64,000 nucleotides of DNA. It comes from Schistocerca nitens (lineage: Eukaryota; Arthropoda; Insecta; Orthoptera; Acrididae). Below the pieces are notes generated by a model, which was not told where the DNA came from, searched no databases, and saw only the letters and a program-made list of their open reading frames with translations. Both the position numbers and the translations under genes were made by a program. The stretch lies in the NCBI RefSeq assembly GCF_023898315.1, contig NC_064625.1, positions 101,914,269-101,978,268 on the forward strand, read 5' to 3'. Numbering within the stretch: position 1 is the first letter of the stretch; the number at the start of each line of letters is the position of its first letter. Positions 1 through 9,806 of this stretch are shown in pieces.

Positions 1-189
1 AATAGTTAACATGATACCTGTCAACTGTTAACGTATGTTCTACATTTTTTATAATAGTACATTTGTTCTACTCATTGTACGTGGGCCTGAAGATGGAATC
101 AATGTAATGCCGAAACTGGTAGCACATAAGAAGTTCATAAAATAAATTTCTACAATACATACGGCTGTTGGTAAATTATTGCGTCAAGA
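1..189. other. no gene; unassigned repeat-like DNA
   Basis: AT-rich stretch with no convincing open frame. Phrases around 85-165 (a GAAGATGG word, a CCGAAACTGG word and an AATAAA) look like the end of a dispersed insect repeat, but I cannot place it in a family. Confidence 0.3.
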
Positions 190-396
190 AATAAAGAGAG
201 ATCAGGTCGGCTCAAAAACCTGCACAGGCAATACTTTCGCAATTATGGACTGCTATAGAGGCAGTATGACTCAGTACTTCCGCAGAGAATTATAACAAGT
301 TGTTGATCCCACACCATGTTGAGCGGCTGCACTACGCCGGGAAAAAGGAGGACCGACTCCATATTAGGTGATACCTATAACTTTCGTAACTCCAGT
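190..396 (+). pseudogene. Tc1-type transposase C-terminal relic
   Basis: Frame-broken translation around 239-290 reads QLWTAIEAV, a stop, then LSTSAEN, which matches the C-terminal end of Tc1-family transposases. It is followed by a decayed tail and joins a LINE fragment at about 397. No catalytic residues and no terminal inverted repeat are visible. It is a dead 3' remnant; the family assignment is moderate. Confidence 0.45.
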
Positions 397-1617
397 ATAT
401 GTATATTGAGTACTCCACTACTGCCAAGCCGTTCGATGCAGTTCCCCACAGTCGTTTCCCCACAGAGCACATGGACTATCAGATCAATTGTGTGATTGGA
501 TTGAAGAGTTCCTACATAACAGAGCATGTCATTCTCAATGGAGAGAAGTCTTCCAAAGTAAGAGTGATTTCAGGTGTGCCGCAGGGGAGTGTCGTAGGGA
601 CGTTGCTATTCACAGTATATATAAATGGCCTTGTGGATACCATTGGAAGTTCAATAAGGCTTTTTGCGGATGATGCTGTAGTATATTGAAAGGTTGTAAC
701 AGTGCAAAATTGTATGAGATGCAGGAGGATCTGCAACGAATTGACGCATGGTGCAGGGAACGGCAATTGAATCTCAGTGTAGACAACTGTAATGTGCTGC
801 GAATACACATAAAGAAAGATCCTTTATCATTTAGCTACAATATAGCAGGTAGCAACTGGAAGCAGTTAATTCCATATATTATCTGGGCGTAAACATTAGG
901 AGTGATTTAAAATGTAATGGCCATATAAAATTAATCGTCGGTAAAGCAGATGCTAGACTCATTGGAAGAATCCTAAGGACATGCAGTCCGAAAACAAAGG
1001 GAGTAGGTTACAGTACACTTGTTCGCCCACTGCTTGAATACTGCTCACCTATGTGGTTTCCGTACCGGATAGGGTTGATAGAACAGATAGAGAAGATCCA
1101 ACGGAGAGCGGCGCGCTTCGTTACAGGATCATTTAGTAATTGCGAAAGCGTTACGGAGATGACAGATAAACTCCAGTGGAAGACTCTGCAAGACAGACGC
1201 TCAGTAGCTCGGTACGGGCTTTTGTTCAAGTTTCAAAAAAATGGTTAACTTCTGAGGTCATCAGTCGCCTAGAACTTAGAACTGATTAAACCTAACTAAC
1301 CTAAGGAAATCACACACATCCATGCCCGAGGCAGGATTCGAACCTGCGGCCGTAGCGGTCTGTTCAAATTTCGAGGACATACATTCACCGAGGAGTCAAG
1401 CAGCATATTGCTCCCTCCTACGTAAATCTCGCGAAGAGACCATGAGGATTAAATCAGAGAGATTAGAGCCCACACAGAGGCATACCAACAATCTTTCTTT
1501 CCACGAACAATACGAGACTGGAATAGAAGGGAGAACCGATAAAGGGACTGTAGGTACCCTCCACCACGCAACGTCAGGTGGCTTGCGGAGTATAGATGGA
1601 AATGTAGATGTAGATGC
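397..1617 (+). mobile_element. jockey/CR1-type LINE fragment (family A), RT domain to 3' end
   Basis: A 5'-truncated non-LTR retrotransposon. Residues encoded at 399-689 carry core RT motifs: a KPFDAVPHS block (first catalytic Asp), SGVPQGS, and FADDAVVY (catalytic Asp pair). The frame then shifts; 686-892 and 1051-1248 give the thumb and C-terminal part (IQRRAARFVTG). A SINE at 1234-1360 interrupts it. The 3' end near 1617 is a GTAGATG repeat tail preceded by a conserved ACCCTCCACCACGC word, shared with copies at 27541-28098 and 46632-47411. Multiple frameshifts make it non-coding. Jockey versus CR1 is not settled. Confidence 0.85.
1234..1360 (-). repeat. SINE family 1 (tRNA-derived), 5'-truncated
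   Basis: Reverse orientation. The B-box region (GGTTCGAATCCTGC type) lies near 1331-1350 and the family body follows, but the A-box half is missing. It is flanked by an 11-bp duplication, TGTTCAAGTTT at 1223-1233 and TGTTCAAATTT at 1361-1371, showing insertion into the LINE by target-primed reverse transcription. Confidence 0.85.
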
Positions 1618-1971
1618 ACTTTTTAAAATTCAGATCCGATAACCTCATATAACTTTTTATTAATCATAGTATAAATGAGTGGCATAAATATGGTGTCTTA
1701 GACAATCTTTCATAAAGAATAGTACTGATGGCTGCCTCTTAAATTTTAAACTGTTCGTTTTGTACATTGTAGATTTACCTTTTATTACATTATCATTAGG
1801 TGTTTTATAATATTTTGGCGTGAGTTCAGAAATTGTTTACCTTTTGGTTTGTATACAAATCAGCTCACCTGAAATGAGAATATGCTGATAGTAGCAAAAC
1901 GTTATTGTTAATGATATTACAAGCAATGTTCTTTGTTGCTTCGCTAACTTTTATGCTGTGTTTATGTAAAG
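1618..1971. other. no feature seen
   Basis: AT-rich, no long frame, no inverted repeat or recognisable element end; ends at the duplication of the next SINE. Confidence 0.5.
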
Positions 1972-1984
1972 ACAATCCTAAATT

Positions 1985-2185
1985 GCCGGCCGAAGTGGCC
2001 ATGCGGTTCTAGGCGCTGCAGTCTGGAACCGCGAAACCGCTACGGTCGCAGGTTCGATTCCTGCCTCGGGCATGGATGTGTGTGATGTCCTTAGGTTACT
2101 TAGGTTTAACTAGTTCTAAGTTTTAGGGGACTAATGACCTCAGAAGTTGAGTCCCATAGTGCTCAGAGCCATTTGCACCATTTGA
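1985..2185 (+). repeat. SINE family 1, full length, perfect TSD
   Basis: Complete copy of the dominant SINE. The tRNA-like head has an A-box region (TGGCCATGCGGTTCTAGGCG) and a B-box (GGTTCGATTCC near 2051). The shared central body (TGTGTGATGTCCTTAGG) follows, then a tail ending in GAGCCATTTG. A 13-bp perfect duplication, ACAATCCTAAATT, lies at 1972-1984 and 2186-2198. The head is Leu/Ser-tRNA-like in layout; the parent tRNA is not certain. Confidence 0.95.
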
Positions 2186-2198
2186 ACAATCCTAAATT

Positions 2199-2490
2199 TA
2201 TTACGTTGTAACAGAATTCTGAGAATTACACTCTAAAAAGGAAGAAAAAAAAGACCCATCATGAAGTAGTTGTACAAATTAATCACAAATTGATATTCAT
2301 GCAGCAATCGACGAAAAATGGAAAGCTCAGATGGATGAATGTGTCACGCTGCAGCACGATGTCACCTTGTTTTTGGAAAGGATAATAAACATTCAGCCTT
2401 AATGAAAGTTGTATGTCCACAAGGAAGAATTGAAATAAGACACTGAAAATGCCCCTTGTTATACATTGCGCGCTCAAGTAGAACTCAAAT
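2199..2490. other. unassigned sequence left of a truncated Tc1
   Basis: Contains a 114-codon reverse open frame with no recognisable motif; the sequence joins the truncated Tc1 copy at about 2491. I see no element boundary. Confidence 0.35.
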
Positions 2491-3229
2491 GCGACCATCA
2501 TGATGCTGTAAACAGAACCTGGATTCATCCGAAAAAATGACGTTTTGCCATTCGTGCACCTAGGTTCGTCGTTGAGTACACCATCACATCCTGTCTGTGA
2601 TGCAGCGTCAAGGGTAACCGCAGCCATGGTCTCTGAGCTGATAGTCCATGCTGCTGCAAACGTCGTCGAACTGTTCGCGCAGATGGTTGTTGTCTTGCAA
2701 ACATCCCCATATATTGACTCAGGGATCGAGACGTGGCTGCACGATCCGTTACAGACATGCGTATAAGATGCCTGTCATCTCGACTACTAGTGATACGAGG
2801 CCGTTGGGATACAGAACTGCTTTCCGTATTACGCTCCTGAACCCACCGATTCCATATTTTGCTAACAGTCATTGGATCTCGACCAACGCGAGCAGCAATG
2901 TCGCGATACGATAAACCGCAATCGCGATAGGCTACAAGCCGACCTTTATCAAAGTCGGAAACGTGATGGTACGTATTTCTCCTCCTTACACGAGGCATCA
3001 CAACAACGTTTCACCAGGCATCGCCGGTCAACTGCTGTTTGTGTATGAGAAATCGGTTGGAAACTTTCCTCATGTCAGCATGTTGTAGGTGTCGCCACCG
3101 GCGCCAATCTTGTGTGAATGCTCCGAAAAGCTAGTCATTTGCATATCATAGCATCTTCTTCCTGTTGGTTTAATTTCGCGTCTGTAGCACGTCGTCTTCG
3201 TGGTGTAGCAATTTTAATGGCCAGTAGCG
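2491..3229 (-). mobile_element. Tc1-like element (family T1), 3'-truncated
   Basis: The right terminus ends in the family TIR (AATGGCCAGTAGCG) at 3229, followed by TA. The 158-codon frame at 2525-3001 starts MMPRVRRRNTYHHVSDFDKG and contains the paired helix-turn-helix region (YRDIAARVGRDPMTVSKIWN) that binds the TIR. The catalytic half is lost beyond about 2491. Full-size relatives are at 21647-23025, 34068-35463 and 56967-58325. This copy cannot encode an active transposase. Confidence 0.9.
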
Positions 3230-3231
3230 TA

Positions 3232-3663
3232 TCTCGCCATATTCTATCCGACTGACGTGTTAAGTCTCGAGCTGCTTGGAAGGTCCTGCCCATAATGCTC
3301 GAAACATTCTCAATTGGGGAGGGATCCAGCAACCTTCATGGCTAAGTAGAGTTTGGCAAGCATGAAGACACTCTCGCTGTATGCAAGCGGACATTATCTT
3401 GCAGAAATGTAAGCCCAGGATGGCTTGCCATGAAGCACAACAAAATGGGGCGTAGAATATTGTCGTCATACGTTTCTGGTCTACGGCTGCCACTGATGAC
3501 AACCAAAAGGGTCTTGCTATGAAAAGAAATGGCACTCTAGACCGACGCTCAATGGTCTATGGTGGGATACTGTCAGGTTTATACTCCACTACTGTTAGGG
3601 GACTCTCCAGACGTGTCTTCTGTTGTCCGCGGCCTGAGTTCGAAGTGGAACTCATCAGTGACG
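3232..3663 (-). pseudogene. Tc1-like transposase relic (family T2), reverse
   Basis: Frames at 3135-3332 and 3260-3535 give PIENVSSIMGR (the third catalytic Glu region, SPIENVW in family members), SWQAILGLHF and upstream pieces, with frameshifts. The preceding T1 copy ends in a TA at 3230-3231 directly against it, so T1 probably inserted into this relic. It lies head to head with a plus-strand relic of the same family. Confidence 0.7.
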
Positions 3664-3678
3664 ACAATTTTTGTCCAG

Positions 3679-3999
3679 AATGAGATTTTCACTCTGCAGC
3701 GGAGTGTGCGCTGGTATGAAACTTCCTGGCAGATTAAAACTGTGTGCTACAGAGTGAAAATCTCATTCTGGAAACATCCCCCAGGCTGTGGTTAAGCCAT
3801 GTCTCTGCAATATCTTTTCATCCAGGAGCGCTAGTTCTGCAAGTTTCGCAGGAGAGCTTGTATGAGGTCTGGAAAGTAGGAGACTACTGGCGGAAGTAAA
3901 GATGTGAGGACGGGGCGTGAGTCGTGCTTGGTTAGCTCAGATGGTAGAGCACTTGCCCGCGATAGGGAAAGGTCCCGAGTTCGAGTCTCGGTCCGACAC
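3679..3999 (+). repeat. foldback tRNA-like repeat (family F2), one arm truncated
   Basis: A 15-bp duplication, ACAATTTTTGTCCAG, at 3664-3678 and 4000-4014 bounds it. The left end (AATGAGATTTTCACTCTGC) recurs inverted at 3752-3771. The right end holds a tRNA-like module near 3930-4000: an A-box-like TTAGCTCAGATGG and a B-box GTTCGAGTCTC. Its long duplication implies a LINE-type insertion mechanism despite the inverted-repeat architecture. It interrupts Tc1 family T2. Relatives: 31943-32481 and 48339-48667. Confidence 0.85.
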
Positions 4000-4014
4000 A
4001 CAATTTTTGTCCAG

Positions 4015-4616
4015 TCTGGAGACCCCCACGACCTGACAACCTGGAGTGATGGTCCGGGGTGACAGGACCCGTTTGGTTCAAATGGCTCTGAGCACTATGG
4101 GACTCAACTTCTGAGGTCATAAGTCCCCTAGAACTTAGAACTACTTAAACATAACTATCCTAAGGACATCACACACAGCCATGACCGAGGCAGGATTCGA
4201 ACCTGCGACCGTAGTGGTCGCGCAGTTCCAGACTGTAGCGCCTAGAACCGATCGGTCACTCCGGCCGGCGGACCCGTTTGGTTGTCATCCGCTGCACCCT
4301 AACAGCACAGCGGTACATCGACGATGTTCTACGCCCTGTTGGGTTGCTCTTATGGCAAGCCATCCCGGGCTTACATTTCAGCAAGATAATACCCGCTCAC
4401 ACACGTCGAGAGTTTCCACTGCTTGTCTTCGTGCATGTGAAATCCTACCGGCCAGCAAGGTCACCGGATCTCTTCCCAACTGAGAATGTTTGGAGCTTTA
4501 TGGGCAAGACCCTGTACCAATCTCGAGATATGACGATTTGGCGCGCCAGTTTGACCGAATTTGGCAAGACATCCCTCAGGAAGACACACAAAAACTGTAT
4601 TAATCAACACCCCAAT
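4015..4616 (+). pseudogene. Tc1-like transposase relic (family T2), forward
   Basis: With the SINE at 4079-4269 removed, translation gives a Tc1 catalytic half: MASHPGLTFQQDNTRSHTSRVS (second Asp in QQDN) and then, in another frame, ARSPDLFPTENVWSFMGK (Glu). At least two frameshifts. The N-terminal half is absent or replaced by the F2 insertion. It is related to the reverse relic at 3232-3663. Confidence 0.75.
4079..4269 (-). repeat. SINE family 1, full length
   Basis: Reverse copy with B-box complement near 4190-4205 and the A-box half near 4240-4262. A perfect 14-bp duplication, GGACCCGTTTGGTT, lies at 4065-4078 and 4270-4283. It is inserted into the Tc1 T2 relic and therefore postdates it. 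Confidence 0.95.
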
Positions 4617-4748
4617 TTCGGTTGAGAAAATACGTAATTTGTTGTTGGACAAAGAGGAATATTGCCGCTTCATCTCCTGTAGATCCGTAGAGTTCCAATA
4701 GCTGGCGGTGTTATACTCATCTTTCAAAATGGCGTCTGTAACGGAGAT
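4617..4748 (+). repeat. mariner 5' leader fragment (family M2)
   Basis: About 130 bp closely similar to 9003-9118, ending at a start-like ATGGCGTCTGTAACGGAGAT (reads MASVTEI). The rest of that transposon is missing here because a LINE begins at about 4750. Confidence 0.6.
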
Positions 4749-4749
4749 T

Positions 4750-5785
4750 CTGAAGGTGGCAGGGGTAAAATGCAGGGAGCGAAACGCTATTTACAATTTG
4801 TACAGGAGCCAGATGGCAGTTATAAGAGTCGAGGGACGTGAAAGAGAAGCAGTGGTTGGGAAGGGAGTGAGAAAGGGTTGTGGCCTATCCCCTATGTTAT
4901 TCAATCTGTATACTGAGCAGGAAGTAAAGGAAACAAAATAAAAATTCGGAATAGGAATTAAAATCCATGGAGAAGAAATAAAAACTTTGAGGTTCGGCTA
5001 TGACATTGTAATTATGTCAGAGACAGCAAAGGACTTGGAAGAGCAGATGAACAGAATGGACAGTGTCTTGAAAGGAGGATATAAGATGAACATAAAAAAA
5101 AGCAAAACGAGGATAATGGAATGTAGTCGAATTAAATTGGGCGATGCTGAGGGAATTAGATTAGGAAATGACAAGCTTTAAGTACTAAATGAGTTTTGCT
5201 ATTTGGGGAACAAAATAACTGATGATGGTCGAAGTAGAGAGGATATAAAATGTAGACAGACAATGGGAAGGAAATCATTTCTGAAGAAGAGAAATTTGTT
5301 AACATCGAGTATAGATTTAAGTGTCAGGAAGTCGTTTCTGAAAGTATTTGTTTGGAGTGTAGCCATGTATGGAAGTGAATCGTGGATGATAAATAGTTTG
5401 GACAAGAAGAGAATAGAAGCTTTTGAAATGGGGTGCTACAGAAGAATGCTTAAGGTTAGATGGGTAGATCACATAACTAATAAGGAGGTATTGAATAGAA
5501 TTGGGGAGAAGAGAAATTTGTGGCACAGATTGACAAGAAGAAGGGACCGGTTGGTAGGACATGTTCTGAGGCACCAAGGGATCACCAATTTAGTATTGGA
5601 GGGCAGCGTGGAGGGTAAAAATCGTAGAGGGAGACCAAGAGATGAATACACTAAACAGATTCAGAAGGATGTAGGTTGCAGTAGGTACTGGGAGATGAAG
5701 AAACTGGCACAGGATAGGGTAGCATGGAGAGCTGCATCAAACCAGTCTCAGGACAGAAGACCACAACAACAACAACATCGTTCAT
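4750..5785 (+). mobile_element. LINE with (CAA)n tail (family R), 5'-truncated
   Basis: Frames at 4708-4941, 4987-5181 and 5203-5787 together give the late RT region: AIYNLYRSQMAVIRVEG, GCGLSPMLFNLY, a decayed Asp-pair region (RFGYDIVIM), then NEFCYLGNKITDDGRSRED and a long conserved C-terminus ending RRGRPRDEYTKQIQ. The 3' end is a CAACAACAACAA tract at 5763-5775. Stops and frameshifts between blocks make it inactive. Clade not assigned with confidence. Other copies: 39697-40396 (reverse) and 46206-46506. Confidence 0.85.
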
Positions 5786-5789
5786 GAGT

Positions 5790-6652
5790 CGGCTGTGTGT
5801 GTGTACATCGACCCCCGACTTGTCGTCATGCTTGCTTAGTTACTGTTGTGTATCGTCCAGGTCTTCGTGCGTTTGTCACGTTGTGTGTGTGTAGTTGGCG
5901 TGATTTCCTTTGACCTTTTAAATATTGTGGGCATACTGGCTCTGAGAGGTCGGTCGTCTCGTCGGGTGACGTGTAACTGGTTCCCTGAGCGTTTCTGGGC
6001 CCCTTCAATTAGCACCTTGGGGAACTCGGGCCAGTCCTTTCCTGGTGCAGGGATGTCGTTTAGCCAGTGGGCGTGTTTCCTCTGCACGGTTGGGTCCGAG
6101 CCAGTATTTCCGCCGTCGTGTGTCTGGAAGTGCGTGGGAGACGCACCAGCAGTGCAGTCGCGACGGAGCAGCTGTCGCTGACGGACCAGCAGGCAGTCGG
6201 TCGGTTGGTGCGGACCAGGGAGGATATCTCCGCGCATTGCAGTTGGTTGGGTCCACTGGCGGTCCCTGCGCAGTGTCGGAGCGTGTGTGGAGCTGTCCGA
6301 TCGCTACGAGCTTCGTGGCTCACCGACCCAGGACGTCAAAGTTGAGTAGTGGTTTAAAGTACCCAAGCAACGTCCATTCATGTTGTGTGGTTACTTTCGG
6401 TGGTTTGCTGTTGGGGAGGTATTTCTGTGAGTAACGCCAAGTGTTAGTATTGCCGAAATTTAGCCGCCATGTGGTGGAATTTAACTATATTGGTTGACTG
6501 CAATTCACGTGCACCAGCGGAATTTTCTGCCTTGTGGTCGTTAGTGTTCCGGTTACCTGCCCTGGCCATTAATGTAATTTCAGGCAGTATCCTTTCCTCA
6601 CCGGTCGTTGCTGACCAACACGGTGTGTACTTTTGACAGCTTAATACATATA
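5790..6652. other. unclassified non-coding block left of mariner M1
   Basis: Moderately GC-rich, with several overlapping short frames on both strands, none with a domain I recognise. It probably continues at 8058-8995 once the mariner is removed. The composition and lack of coding recall a long LTR or an untranslated element region, but no TG/CA ends with a duplication were found. Confidence 0.3.
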
Positions 6653-6824
6653 CGAGGTGTGGCTAGAAAAAAACCGGACTAGTACTGGTGAAACAATAAA
6701 ACGAATGCAATAAGGCTGAAAGTCGCGTGGCCTGTCACGTGACTCTCGCTCCGCCTACTGCTCGAGTTTCATCTGCCTCCTGCACTCAGTCTGCCCGTGG
6801 CGTTTGTTTTAAGTAGTTGACGTT

Positions 6825-7988
6825 TTGTCTGTGCGTCGGAAAATGTTGAGTGTACAGAAAGAACAGCGTGTTAACATCAAATTTTGTTTCAAACTACGAA
6901 AATCTGCAAGTGAAACGTTTGTAATGTTGAGTGTACAGAAAGAACAGCGTGTTAACATCAAATTTTGTTTCAAACTAGGAAAATCTGCAAGTGAAACGTT
7001 TGTAATGTTACAACAAGTGTACGGCGATGATTGTTTATCGCGAACACAAGTGTTTGAGTGTTTTAAACGATTTAAAGATGGCCGCGAAGACACCAGTGAT
7101 GACACTCGCACTGGGAGACCATTGTCAGCAAAAACTGATGCAAACATTGAAAAAATCGGTAAACTTGTTCGACAAGATCGCCGTTTAACAATCAGAGCAG
7201 TGTCTGAGTTAACAGGAGTTGACAAGGAAAGTGTTAGGCAGATTCTTCATGAAAGTTTCAACAAAGTGTGTTCAAAAATGGTTCCAAAGTGTCTCACAAT
7301 TGAACATAAGGAACGCCGAAGGATGATTTGTTCTGACATCCTGGAAAACATTGAAAGTGATCCCACCTTCTTACAAAATGTTATTACTTGCGATGAATCG
7401 TGGTTTTTTACTTACGATCCCGAAACTAACCGCCAATCGATGCATTGGAAAACTCCTGGTTCTTCACGAAAAAAAAAAGCACGAATGTCAAAATCGAAAT
7501 TCAAGGCAATGATGATTGTTTTTTTTGACATCAAAGGGATTGTGCACATTGATTGGGTACTAGAGGGACAAATAGTGAATCAGCATTACTACATTAGCGT
7601 CCTGGCTACCCTACGTGAGCGAGTACGGAGAAAACGGAACGATTTGTGGAGAATAAAGTCATGGATCCTTCAGCAAGACAATGCCCCAGCTCACAGTGCG
7701 TTGTCAGTGAAGACGTTTTTGGCAAAACACAACATTCCCATCTTAGATCATCCACCCTACTCACCTGATTTGGCCCCCTGTGACTTTTTTCTTTTCCCTA
7801 AAGTCAAGTCAGCTTTGAAAGGAACTAGATTTGAGACTGTTGAAGCAGTAAAAGAAAAAGCGACAGAAGTAATGTATGGGCTTACCGAAAATGATCTGCA
7901 GCATTGCTATGAACAGTGGAAAATTCGTATGGAGCGGTGTAGAGACCGAGGAGGAGAGTACATTGAAGGAGCTAACATGAAATTGTAA
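6825..7988 (+). CDS. mariner transposase (387 codons, DD34D) with 27-residue internal duplication
   Basis: Cut-and-paste transposase acting on the flanking TIRs in the nucleus. An N-terminal DNA-binding region (helix-turn-helix, LTIRAVSELTGVDKESVRQIL) precedes the catalytic domain. The catalytic triad is visible as ITCDESWFF, QQDNAPAH and YSPDLAPCDFF, with 34 residues between the second and third Asp, the mariner arrangement. The frame is open from MSVRRKMLSVQKEQ to the stop. An in-frame tandem repeat duplicates 27 residues at the N-terminus (from MLSVQKEQRVNIKFCFKL), giving 387 rather than about 360 residues. Whether this protein still works is unknown: the duplicated segment lies in the DNA-binding arm. 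Confidence 0.9.
   Translation: MSVRRKMLSVQKEQRVNIKFCFKLRKSASETFVMLSVQKEQRVNIKFCFKLGKSASETFVMLQQVYGDDCLSRTQVFECFKRFKDGREDTSDDTRTGRPLSAKTDANIEKIGKLVRQDRRLTIRAVSELTGVDKESVRQILHESFNKVCSKMVPKCLTIEHKERRRMICSDILENIESDPTFLQNVITCDESWFFTYDPETNRQSMHWKTPGSSRKKKARMSKSKFKAMMIVFFDIKGIVHIDWVLEGQIVNQHYYISVLATLRERVRRKRNDLWRIKSWILQQDNAPAHSALSVKTFLAKHNIPILDHPPYSPDLAPCDFFLFPKVKSALKGTRFETVEAVKEKATEVMYGLTENDLQHCYEQWKIRMERCRDRGGEYIEGANMKL
6843..7004 (+). repeat. 81-bp in-frame tandem duplication
   Basis: Units 6843-6923 and 6924-7004 are nearly identical (one visible difference, CTACG versus CTAGG) and the second mariner copy has a single unit. 81 bp is 27 codons, so the reading frame is kept. Confidence 0.95.
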
Positions 7989-8057
7989 ATAATTGTAAAT
8001 AATTGTAAATAAATGTTTTTTCCAGCATCAGTCCGGTTTTTTTCTAGCCGCACCTCG

Positions 8058-8995
8058 TACATATTTGATTGTGGATAATCATGCCCGTAAAATTTTGTGT
8101 TTGAAGTCTCATGTAACGATTGGTGGCAAGCAAGTCGTTTGTCGGTCGGTCTGTGGCTGTACCTTGGTTGGGTTCCGACGGATCAAGTGCAGTTGGGCTC
8201 ACCACATGTCACACCTATATGAACGTGGGCAGACCGACCCCCTGTAGGCTTCTGAACGCTGTTGCCTTTACTGTTTTTCTCACCAACTGTTCTTCTCACC
8301 GGTGTTTAATTGTCTGTTTCTAATCTATGATAGGCAACGATAAAAGATAAGTAAGTTCGAATTCCGGCAAGTGGATATTAGGTGAAAGGTTATTGCCGTT
8401 GTGTTGTCTTTTCTTTTTGTCCGGTTTCAGCTACTTAAAACTTATGGATATATTTTTTTTTTTAATTTTGGAAAATTAATTATGGATCTTCAGCCTTGGA
8501 ACCCTATTCTCAAAATTACATTTCAAGCTTCAACATCGCGGCTTGGAACCTTATTCTTAAAATTACCTTTCAAGCTTAAACATTTTGGCATTCTGCCTTT
8601 GAAATGTTATGGTAATTTATTTCAAAATCTTGAAAATTTTAGTGTGGGTCTTCAGCCATTTCTATTGCATCTTGTTTATGTTTGTCTATCCACCCTTGCC
8701 TTGAGGCTTTCAGCCTAGCTGTGTAATATATATATTCTAATTATTTTATTTGCTATTTCAACTGCATTTTTATTTTGTTGATTTTTAAGATTCCTTGTTT
8801 GGAGGGCTTCAGCCGTGATACAATTGCATTTTGAAACTCGTAGTTGTAAAGGTTCGGGTATGTGCCGTTTTGGTTTAAAGGTGTTATTAAATTACAGTAA
8901 ATACCAATTTTAAGGTGAAACTGACCCCAACCTTATTAGGCCCTTTCCACAATTCTAATCACCTGTTCTGCCCAGCCGGTTTAGCGGGCGTCTCA
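8058..8995. other. unclassified non-coding block with recurrent TTCAGCC words
   Basis: No supported gene. The words CTTCAGCC, TTCTGCC or TTTCAGCC recur near 8490, 8593, 8650, 8709 and 8808, each within loosely similar T-rich context, suggesting an ancient degenerate tandem or an LTR R/U5-like region. Flanks the mariner M1. Confidence 0.35.
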
Positions 8996-9806
8996 ACCAC
9001 AATTTCGGCTGAGTAAATGCGTAATTTGTTGTGAGACATAGAGGGATATTCCCTCTTCAGCTCGTATAGTTCCAATACGTGGCGGTGCTATACTCACCTT
9101 TGAAAATGGCTTCTGTAATGGAGATGCTTTCCTTTTAGCGGAAACCACAGCACTGCAGATATTCATAGGCGCTTGCAGAGTGTCAACGGAAATCAGGCAG
9201 TGAACAAATCAACGGTGCGTTGTTGGGTGATGTGTCTGTCAACATCGAAATAGGATCAACAAGCTCGCACGAACCTATTTGATCTCCCGCGTGCCGGCCT
9301 CCCGTGTCCAGCTGTGACCCCTGGAATGTTCGAACGTGCGGCCACTCTCATTTGGGGTGATCATGGATCAGTCACCTCGCTGCTCAGCTGGACGTCTCTG
9401 TTGGTAGTGCTGATCCACTCGTCCACCAGTTGAGGTACCCAAAGGTGCGTGCCCTCTGTGTTCTCTCTCCCCCCCCCCCCCCCCCAAACAGGCGACCATA
9501 AAGAGCAACGAAGGACCATCTGCGCGGAACTACTTACACGTTGCCAGGGCGATCGTGGCAATTTATTGTCGAACACCGTCACTGGCGACGAACCACGGGT
9601 TTATCGCTTCGATACGGAAACAAAACGACAAAACACTGGAGCGGCGACGAACCACTTCACCTTCGAAGAAACAGTTCAAGGCCGCACCCTCAGACGGGAA
9701 AGACATGGCGAAGATATTCTGTTACTCCGAGCAGTTGTTGTGATGTCCGCTCTCGTGGTGCAAAGATCAACTCTCAAGCGTCTTCCGCTAGTATCAGGAA
9801 ACTTAA

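Larger units (their letters stand above)
6653..8057 (+). mobile_element. mariner element M1, copy 1, near intact
   Basis: TA at 6651-6652 and 8058-8059. Terminal inverted repeats start CGAGGTGTGGCTAGAAAAAA on the left, with the matching end TTTTTCTAGCCGCACCTCG on the right. Length 1405 bp, with one uninterrupted transposase frame. The second copy at 62397-63718 is 83 bp shorter, mainly because it lacks the 81-bp duplication at 6843-7004. Low divergence between copies implies recent transposition. Confidence 0.95.

Noticed and set aside
5836-6434. Overlapping frames of 80-133 codons as a gene
   Set aside because: Mutually overlapping on both strands, no motif, GC-rich non-coding block.
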